Positions 32,405 to 38,373 of a stretch of DNA of 42,897 nucleotides are shown piece by piece. The stretch's first letter is position 1. Each line of letters opens with the position of its first letter. The position numbers were made by a program, and so were the translations under genes. The notes under the pieces were generated by a model, which made no database searches, was not told where the DNA came from, and saw only the letters and a program-made list of their open reading frames with translations. The stretch is from GCA-2746795 sp964643965 (GTDB lineage Bacteria > Chloroflexota > Anaerolineae > Promineifilales > Promineifilaceae): the NCBI GenBank assembly GCA_964643965.1, contig CAZXVH010000031.1, forward strand, positions 1-42,897, written 5' to 3'.

Positions 32405-32519
32405 GCTGCCTCCAGGATAATTACGGCAAAATACTCGCTGCGGATTGTAACAAGCTTCACAGACGGCAACAAACGGACAAAATTGCTTCTCATGTCTTCC
32501 TTCTAAAGAGGTGGCACAC

Positions 32520-32554
32520 GAGAAGTTCAATTTTGGGGAAAAGTTAAACTTCTC
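32520..32554. repeat. Decayed GAGAAGTT/AACTTCTC hairpin
   Basis: GAGAAGTT and AACTTCTC form an imperfect hairpin in the divergent region. It is a relative of the perfect hairpin at 17676-17708. Confidence 0.55.
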
Positions 32555-32591
32555 ATGTTGTAATAACACAACCAAAATCCGCCCATTCTTG

Positions 32592-32619
32592 TTGACATAT
32601 TTTTATGTCATGTTAAACT
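32592..32619 (+). promoter_or_regulatory. Promoter with overlapping operator-like palindrome
   Basis: A consensus -35 TTGACA (32592-32597) is followed after 16 bases by TAAACT (32614-32619), with TG at the extended -10 position. Transcription would begin near 32626, a few bases before the ATG at 32629, giving a nearly leaderless mRNA. GACATA-TTTT-TATGTC (32594-32609), a perfect inverted repeat, overlaps the -35 and spacer. Confidence 0.6.
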
Positions 32620-32628
32620 GGCACAGAG

Positions 32629-34992
32629 ATGGGCAAGCGATTAAAACAATCCGGGCGAAAGGCATTGGCCTGGCTTGGGTATCCTGTTCGAGCAGTCGGG
32701 CGATTTTTCTCGCCAATCTTCAGACCAATCTGGCGCTTTTTAGGTCGCTTGGGTCTCGCTTTTCGCAGCATCCTCACCTGGACCATTTGGAAACCGATTT
32801 GGCTGATCACCATGCCGTTCTGGCTGCCGCTCTCCTGGCTGTGGGAAGGGGTGCGCCACACCATTCTGCCGCCGATCACGCGCTTTATCGGCCGGTTGGG
32901 ATTGGCGCTGCGCAAACTGCTCACCGGGCTGCTTTTGCTGCTGTGGCGGCCGTTTAAACTGCTGGTATTACGGCCGTTACGCTGGCTGGCCTTACATCTT
33001 ATCTGGCCTTTTCTGGCCTGGCTGGCGCACAAAACGCGCCGCTTTTGGCAGGGGCGCTGGCACGCTTCCGCGCCGCGCCGCGCTCGCCTGCGCCGTCGCT
33101 GGGCGTCGCGGTGGACGGTATGGCAGGCACGCTGGCGCGTCTTTATCCACCGGCCCAGGCCACCGGCCAAAGCGGTGGTGGCTCCACCAGCGCCCCGGCA
33201 AATGGCTCCTCAGACACGCCTGGTACGCTTCACAACGGCCGTTTTCGCCATCGCCATCCTCCTCATTTTAAGCGTCGTCACCTGGCAGGAACAGCAGCCA
33301 GATTGGGTAGCGGCCGGCGCCGGTGAAAGCTTGCCTCGCATGATCATCGCCACGCCATCCCCCATGCCCATGACCGCCACCCCCACCCCACGCCCCACCA
33401 TCGACGTGCGCCTCACCCCCTGGCCCACCCCGGATCCATTGCAAACGGGCGGCAGCATCGCCTTCACCTGGCGGCATGAGGGCAACAGTGACATTTATGT
33501 GCTGCCAGTGGGGCAAGCCGAACCGCTGCGCCTCACCCAGCACCCGGCTGAGGACCGAGACCCGGCCTGGAGTCCAAACGGCCGTCAGCTTGCCTTCACC
33601 TCACGGCGAGATGGCAACTGGGAAATTTACGTATTTGATTTGGATGAGGGCGATCTGCGCCGCGTGACGGACAACCTGGCCTTTGATGGCGGCCCAAGCT
33701 GGTCGCCAGACGGTCAATGGCTGGTATTTGAATCTTACCGGGATGACAATCTCGACATCTACATCGTCAAAGCGGATAGCAGCGAAGGGCCGTATCGGCT
33801 CACGGAAAACGCCGCCCCTGATTTTGCCCCGGTCTGGTCGCCGGGCGGGCGCCACATCGCCTTCACCAGTTGGCGCAGCGGCAGCAAAGATATCTTCCTC
33901 ATGTCGCTCAATGAAGTGACCGACGAGGCGGCCGTCAACCTGACTGCTTCGCCCGATGGCTATGAAGATAAACCCGCCTTTTCACCAAACGGCCGTTTCC
34001 TGGCTTATTATGACGATGGCGCTGGCTTCCCCCTGGTTTATGCCGTGCCTCTGAGCGAAGATTACCGGTTGGACGGCGAAGCGCTCAGTTTAGGCCAGCA
34101 GGGAGAATTCCCGGCCTGGTCGCCCAACGGGGAAGCGCTGGTCTACGTGCATGAGAAAGATGGGCAGAACTATCTGGTGGCGGGCAGCCCCAGTGGGTGG
34201 GGGGTGGCCCCGCAAGCTTTGGCGTTGAACGGCCGTTTAGAAGACCCCGCCTGGACTTCCAATCCGCTCACCCCCGCCCAAATTGACAACATCAGCAGTC
34301 TGGACGAACAGTATCCCGACAAACCGCTCTTCACCGAAGCGCTCAAACGGCCGGCCGGAAAAGGGCCGCCTGTAATGTTGTTTGAAATGCCGGTCAGCGC
34401 CCCCTCACCCTATCTCAGCGACCGGGTAGACCAATCTTTCCTGGCGCTGCGCCAGCGCATGGTTGAAGAGGTGGGCTGGGATTATTTAGGCCAACTGGAC
34501 CACATGTTTGAAGCGCTGGCAGAGCGCCACATTCCCGGAACCGACCGCCGCACCTGGAACAAAGCCGGCCGCGCCTTTGATTTGCCTTATCAGGAAGCGC
34601 TGACTTTTGAACCCCGCGTGGAAGTGGTGCGTGAAGAGCGCCATCTGGCGACCTTCTGGCGGCTGTTTGTGCAGGCAGAGGCGCAGGATGGCAGCCAGGG
34701 CGAACCACTGCGCGAGTTGGCCTGGGATTTCCGCGCCCGCTTCGGCGACGAGCCACAATATTATGACGAAGGTGGCTTGATGAAGGAGCGTATTCCCGGC
34801 GGATATTACGTGGACTTTACCACGTTGGCCGCCGATTATGGCTGGCAGCGCACCGCCTCCACCCCCAACTGGCGCACTTTCTTCCCCGGCATTTTGTTTG
34901 GGCATTATGAAAACCGACAAGCGCTGACCTGGGAAGAGGCGATGCTGGAAATTTATGCCGAAACTGAATTCTCCGCTACCTTTGGCAATTAG
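32629..34992 (+). CDS. Membrane-anchored PD40/TolB-like propeller protein with Trp/Arg-rich N-terminus
   Basis: This protein has 787 residues. The first 180 are highly unusual, with about 18 Trp and very many Arg, in repeated amphipathic stretches such as RFLGRLGLAFR and RFIGRLGLALR. A single membrane helix follows (201-219), then a Thr/Pro-rich linker with TPTPRPT. PD40 blades run from about 275 to 545 (repeats of AWSPNGRQLAFTS and SWSPDGQWLVFES type), as in TolB. The C-terminal 230 residues are soluble and unrecognised. The propeller would sit outside the cell and the basic segment inside or along the membrane. The next gene overlaps by 38 bases. Confidence 0.8.
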   Translation: MGKRLKQSGRKALAWLGYPVRAVGRFFSPIFRPIWRFLGRLGLAFRSILTWTIWKPIWLITMPFWLPLSWLWEGVRHTILPPITRFIGRLGLALRKLLTGLLLLLWRPFKLLVLRPLRWLALHLIWPFLAWLAHKTRRFWQGRWHASAPRRARLRRRWASRWTVWQARWRVFIHRPRPPAKAVVAPPAPRQMAPQTRLVRFTTAVFAIAILLILSVVTWQEQQPDWVAAGAGESLPRMIIATPSPMPMTATPTPRPTIDVRLTPWPTPDPLQTGGSIAFTWRHEGNSDIYVLPVGQAEPLRLTQHPAEDRDPAWSPNGRQLAFTSRRDGNWEIYVFDLDEGDLRRVTDNLAFDGGPSWSPDGQWLVFESYRDDNLDIYIVKADSSEGPYRLTENAAPDFAPVWSPGGRHIAFTSWRSGSKDIFLMSLNEVTDEAAVNLTASPDGYEDKPAFSPNGRFLAYYDDGAGFPLVYAVPLSEDYRLDGEALSLGQQGEFPAWSPNGEALVYVHEKDGQNYLVAGSPSGWGVAPQALALNGRLEDPAWTSNPLTPAQIDNISSLDEQYPDKPLFTEALKRPAGKGPPVMLFEMPVSAPSPYLSDRVDQSFLALRQRMVEEVGWDYLGQLDHMFEALAERHIPGTDRRTWNKAGRAFDLPYQEALTFEPRVEVVREERHLATFWRLFVQAEAQDGSQGEPLRELAWDFRARFGDEPQYYDEGGLMKERIPGGYYVDFTTLAADYGWQRTASTPNWRTFFPGILFGHYENRQALTWEEAMLEIYAETEFSATFGN

Positions 34993-36196
34993 TAACAGGA
35001 TTTGGCAAATCGTGCTGGCGGCCTGGCTGTTTTTGTTAGCTGGCTGTGGCGGCGGCGAGGTGGTCGTACCCACGGCCGTTCCTCTGGCCATCGCCCCGGA
35101 AATAGCCACCAAAGCGGCGGAAGCGGCGGCGGCGGAGGTTGAGATGGCTGAAGGAGGAGAAACGGCCGTTCCCCTCCCCTTTGACGCCACCATCCCCACC
35201 CCGGAAGGGGACGGTCTGCGTCCCGCCCAGGCTGAACAAATTTTTGTGCGCGACTCTCCGCCCGCCTCGCGCAGCACCGAAGAGTGGCGACCCCCGCCCA
35301 TGCTCGCCCCCCTCTCCTACAATCCCGACGACCATTATTGGCTCATCCGCCCCATCCCTTCCGGCAGCCGCAACTATGACCTGGAATGGTATCCCTTTGG
35401 CAACGACGTGCAGGCCGCCGACATCCCGCCCTACCGCATCCATCACGGCATCGACTTCCCCAACGAAACCGGCACACCCGTGTTGGCGGCCGGCAGCGGC
35501 ACTGTGATCCACGCTGGCCCCTTTCCCAGCCCCACCAACGGCGTCAACTATTACGGCAACACCGTCATCATTCGCCACGACTGGCAGTGGCGCGGCCAGG
35601 ATGTGTTTACCCTCTACGCCCACACTCTGGAGCTATTTGTGGCGGAAGGCGACACAGTCGATCAAGGACAGGTCATCGCTGGAGTGGGCAGTTCCGGCGA
35701 AGTGACCGGGGCGCATTTACACCTGGAAGTGCGCGTAGGCAAAAACGAATACGCCTATGCCCGCAATCCCGCCTTATGGCTGGTTCCCTATGAAGGCTGG
35801 GGCACATTGGCCGGTCAAGTGGTAGACCGACGCGGCCGGCCGATTCCCGGTGTGAAGCTGCAACTCAGACCGCCCGGCTCCAACGAGATTTTGCGCCAGC
35901 AAAGCACCTACGCCACCACCGTCCGCCCCGACAATGTGTGGCAAGAGAACTTCGTTATCGGCGATGTACCGGCCGGCCGGTATGAGCTGCATATCACCGT
36001 AAACGACATCGCCTATAAACGAAACGTAGAAATATTGCCCGGCCAGACGGCGTTTGAGATCATCGCCACTGAATTTAGCTACATGCCCACTTCAACCCCC
36101 CTCCCGCTGCCCACATCCTTGCCCACTCTGATATGGGCAGGCACAATCTCTCCCGATGACGGGCCGCTCCCTCTGACGCCCACCCCGGAACCGTAA
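34955..36196 (+). CDS. M23-family peptidase lipoprotein
   Basis: This 413-residue lipoprotein has a signal peptide with lipobox LLAGC (Cys31). An Ala/Glu-rich linker leads to an M23 (LytM) domain: HHGIDF (His164, Asp167), LYAH (His223) and HLHLEV (His254/His256), so all zinc ligands and catalytic residues are present and it should be active. A C-terminal beta-sandwich like the carboxypeptidase regulatory fold follows (GQVVDRRGRPIPGVKL), then a Pro/Thr tail. It would cut peptidoglycan peptides or another Gly-rich substrate outside the cell. The start overlaps the PD40 gene, so the two products probably work together. Confidence 0.9.
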   Translation: MPKLNSPLPLAISNRIWQIVLAAWLFLLAGCGGGEVVVPTAVPLAIAPEIATKAAEAAAAEVEMAEGGETAVPLPFDATIPTPEGDGLRPAQAEQIFVRDSPPASRSTEEWRPPPMLAPLSYNPDDHYWLIRPIPSGSRNYDLEWYPFGNDVQAADIPPYRIHHGIDFPNETGTPVLAAGSGTVIHAGPFPSPTNGVNYYGNTVIIRHDWQWRGQDVFTLYAHTLELFVAEGDTVDQGQVIAGVGSSGEVTGAHLHLEVRVGKNEYAYARNPALWLVPYEGWGTLAGQVVDRRGRPIPGVKLQLRPPGSNEILRQQSTYATTVRPDNVWQENFVIGDVPAGRYELHITVNDIAYKRNVEILPGQTAFEIIATEFSYMPTSTPLPLPTSLPTLIWAGTISPDDGPLPLTPTPEP

Positions 36197-36396
36197 CCGG
36201 CAAGCCCTCCAGGACGAGATAACGGGGAGCGCAGATCATATTCTGGGCGAAGGTATCGTCCATTGTTCCCCCCCTCCACTAAACTGAACATTGTTTACGG
36301 ATAGTGCTGATGGGGCATTGACAAGAAATTGAGGGGATGGGAATAATAGGGGGGTTGGCAAGCTTTTCTATCATGCCTTGCCCCAGAGGAAAACGA

Positions 36397-37719
36397 ATGC
36401 TGTCGAATACATCCCCTACCCTTGCTTTTCATTCCCCCTTTTCGCTGGACGTGGTGGTGAATGCCCTGCGCAGCGGCCAATGGTCTTTGCTGGATTACCT
36501 GGACGAGTTGGCGATACATTTTGATGAACGGGAGCCGGATGTGCAGGCGTTTGTGCCGGAGAACGGCCGTTTCGCCCGGCTGCGGCGTGAGGCGGAAGCA
36601 TTGTTACAGCGATACCCTGATCCTGAGAAACGGCCGTTATTATTTGGGCTGCCGATTGGCGTCAAAGACATCTTCCATGTGGCCGGGTTCAGCACCCAGG
36701 CTGGTTCTCGATTGCCGGCGGAGAAGCTGCAAGGGCCGGAAGCGGCCGTCGTCAGCCGCCTGCGGGGGGCGGGGGCGCTCATCCTGGGCAAAACCGTCAC
36801 CACTGAGTTCGCCTATTTTGCCCCCGGCCTGACCCGCAATCCCAACAACCCGGCGCATACGCCAGGCGGTTCCAGCAGCGGCTCGGCGGCGGGCGTGGGC
36901 GCCGGGTTGTGTCTGGCCGCCCTGGGCAGCCAGACCATTGGCTCCATCAACCGGCCGGCCGCCTTCTGCGGCGTGGTCGGTCTCAAGCCAGGTTATGATC
37001 GCGTTTCTAAAGCGGGTGTGCTGCCGCTTTCCCCATCTGTTGATACCGTCGGCTATTTCACCCAGGATGTGGCCGGCGCGGCCACTATCGCCCCGGTTTT
37101 TTATGACGATTGGCAGCCCCAACCCGCCTCCCCTGCGCCCGTTTTGGCCGTGCCAGCAGGTCCCTATTTGAAACGGGTTTCGGCGGAGGGGCAGGCGGGT
37201 TTTGAAACGGCCGTTGCCAACCTGCGGGCGCATTTCACCGTTAAAACAATCCCGGTCATGGCTGATTTTGAGGCGATTTATGAGCGGCATCAGATCATCG
37301 TGGCGGCGGAAGCGGCCCAGGTACACGCCTCCTGGTTTGCCCAGTATCCGGCGCTCTACCATCCTAAAACGGCCGCTTTAATCGAGCGCGGTCAAACCAT
37401 CCCGGCAGCGGAATTGAGCGTCGCTTTAGCCGGTCGGGAAACGCTGCGCCAACAGGTGAGCGCCGTGATGGCCCAAGAAGGCATCGACCTCTGGCTCTCA
37501 CCGTCAGCTGTGGGCAGCGCTCCGGCCGGGCTGGAGAGTACCGGCGACCCGGTGATGAACCTGCCCTGGACCTACGCCGGTTTACCCACGCTGACTTTAC
37601 CGGCCGGTTTTAACGGGAGTGGCTTACCGTTGGGGTTGCAGCTGACCGGCCGTTGGCGTGGAGATGAAGCGTTGATAGCGGGGGCTGCTCATTTAGAAAA
37701 AGCGCTGCAAGCCCGTTGA
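36397..37719 (+). CDS. Amidase signature family hydrolase
   Basis: This 440-residue amidase has the Ser-cisSer-Lys triad. The Lys is in LPIGVKDIFHV, the cis-Ser in PGGSSSGSAAGVGAG and the nucleophile in TIGSINRPAAFCGVVGLKP. It resembles GatA/AtzF-type enzymes but lacks gatB/gatC neighbours, so a free catabolic amidase is more likely than the tRNA amidotransferase. ATG at 36397 follows AGAGGAAAACGA, a good ribosome site; ATGs at 36337 and 36373 are weaker. Three AACGGCCGTT sites lie within the gene, in the three possible frames (Asn-Gly-Arg, Arg-Pro, Thr-Ala-Val). Confidence 0.9.
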   Translation: MLSNTSPTLAFHSPFSLDVVVNALRSGQWSLLDYLDELAIHFDEREPDVQAFVPENGRFARLRREAEALLQRYPDPEKRPLLFGLPIGVKDIFHVAGFSTQAGSRLPAEKLQGPEAAVVSRLRGAGALILGKTVTTEFAYFAPGLTRNPNNPAHTPGGSSSGSAAGVGAGLCLAALGSQTIGSINRPAAFCGVVGLKPGYDRVSKAGVLPLSPSVDTVGYFTQDVAGAATIAPVFYDDWQPQPASPAPVLAVPAGPYLKRVSAEGQAGFETAVANLRAHFTVKTIPVMADFEAIYERHQIIVAAEAAQVHASWFAQYPALYHPKTAALIERGQTIPAAELSVALAGRETLRQQVSAVMAQEGIDLWLSPSAVGSAPAGLESTGDPVMNLPWTYAGLPTLTLPAGFNGSGLPLGLQLTGRWRGDEALIAGAAHLEKALQAR

Positions 37720-37732
37720 TTTGAAAAACAGT

Positions 37733-37779
37733 CGCTGTGGTCGCATCTCAGCCCCGAAGGGCTGCTTTCTGGGCACACC
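37733..37779. repeat. Partial copy of the 83-base dispersed repeat
   Basis: It shares CGCATCTCAG, the CCCGAAGGGC hairpin and CTGCTTTCTG with 31318-31365, then diverges. Confidence 0.75.
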
Positions 37780-37808
37780 ACTTTGGGCGGCTTAATTAAA
37801 TTATGAAA

Positions 37809-37846
37809 AACGCCCCGGCGACTCCTGGTCGCCAGAGCGTTTTTTT
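37809..37846 (+). terminator. Rho-independent terminator
   Basis: A stem built from AACGC...GGCGAC and GTCGCC...GCGTT, with a small internal loop and a TCCTG apical loop, ends in a seven-T run. It is placed to terminate the amidase transcript. Confidence 0.8.
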
Positions 37847-37934
37847 GTGAAGCTGTGGGGAAGAGGCACATAGGCTTCACGCCTCCCATAGTTGGCACGA
37901 GATGAGAGGAGTTATCGGTAGTCGGTTATCATTG

Positions 37935-38010
37935 CTGACTGTTCACCGTCCACCGTTCACTGTTCACCGTTCACTGTCCACTGTTTACTGTTCACTGTTT
38001 ACTGTCCACC
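37935..38010. repeat. Heptad array (CTGTTCA/CTGTTTA type)
   Basis: Tandem heptamers such as CTGTTCA, CCGTTCA, CTGTTTA and CTGTCCA. The right end forms the last codons and stop of the neighbouring minus-strand gene. Confidence 0.8.
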
Positions 38011-38204
38011 GTTTCAGCAGCCACGTCGAGCGTTTGTCTTTTAAGAAAATTACATACGTCTTCGAGCTGGTTAAAGCCGAGACGTTGGCCCGATTCTGTA
38101 TTCTCCAGACTAAATCGCCAGGAAACGGCCGTTTCTTCCTGCAACCCTCGCTCTTGCCATAGGCGTAAAATAAAGCTTTGGTATTGAGGCTGTCTCTTAA
38201 TCAT
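37992..38204 (-). CDS. Conserved short orphan protein of Chloroflexota type
   Basis: This 70-residue protein begins MIKRQPQYQSFILRLWQER and continues with TAVSWRFSLENTESGQRLGF, then NQLEDVCNFLK. Small proteins with this pattern (YQSFLLRLW...WR.SLE...G...GF..LE.L..FL) recur in Anaerolineae. I recall them only as hypothetical, often near regulators, and the BTAD regulator lies divergently here. GGAGG five bases before the ATG supports the start. Its last residues (about VDSKQ) come from the heptad array, so the array has set its C-terminus. AACGGCCGTT at 38124 encodes Thr-Ala-Val. Confidence 0.7.
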   Translation of the reverse strand: MIKRQPQYQSFILRLWQERGLQEETAVSWRFSLENTESGQRLGFNQLEDVCNFLKRQTLDVAAETVDSKQ

Positions 38205-38313
38205 AAAAACCTCCGGATCAATTCATGTCGGCGTTCAATTGTGCAGACAAATGCTTTATACTATTTGTATTCAAGGTCTTCGTCGTTATCCAGCCTAAAA
38301 TCCTTTTATCGTT

Positions 38314-38336
38314 TAGGTAAACCTTACCTTAAACGT
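38314..38336. promoter_or_regulatory. Imperfect palindrome upstream of the BTAD regulator
   Basis: GTTTAGGTAA and TTACCTTAAAC flank a three-base centre, with one inserted base in the right arm. It lies about 40 bases before the regulator start; TATACT at 38257-38262 could be a -10 upstream of it. An autoregulatory site is possible but unproven. Confidence 0.35.
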
Positions 38337-38373
38337 TGATCGCTGATTTATCGTTAATGCGGGGAAGACGATT

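Noticed and set aside
32405..32575. 57-residue N-terminal extension of ctaB
   Set aside because: It covers the divergent promoter and hairpin region and lacks similarity to the family; GGAGG supports the start at 32404.
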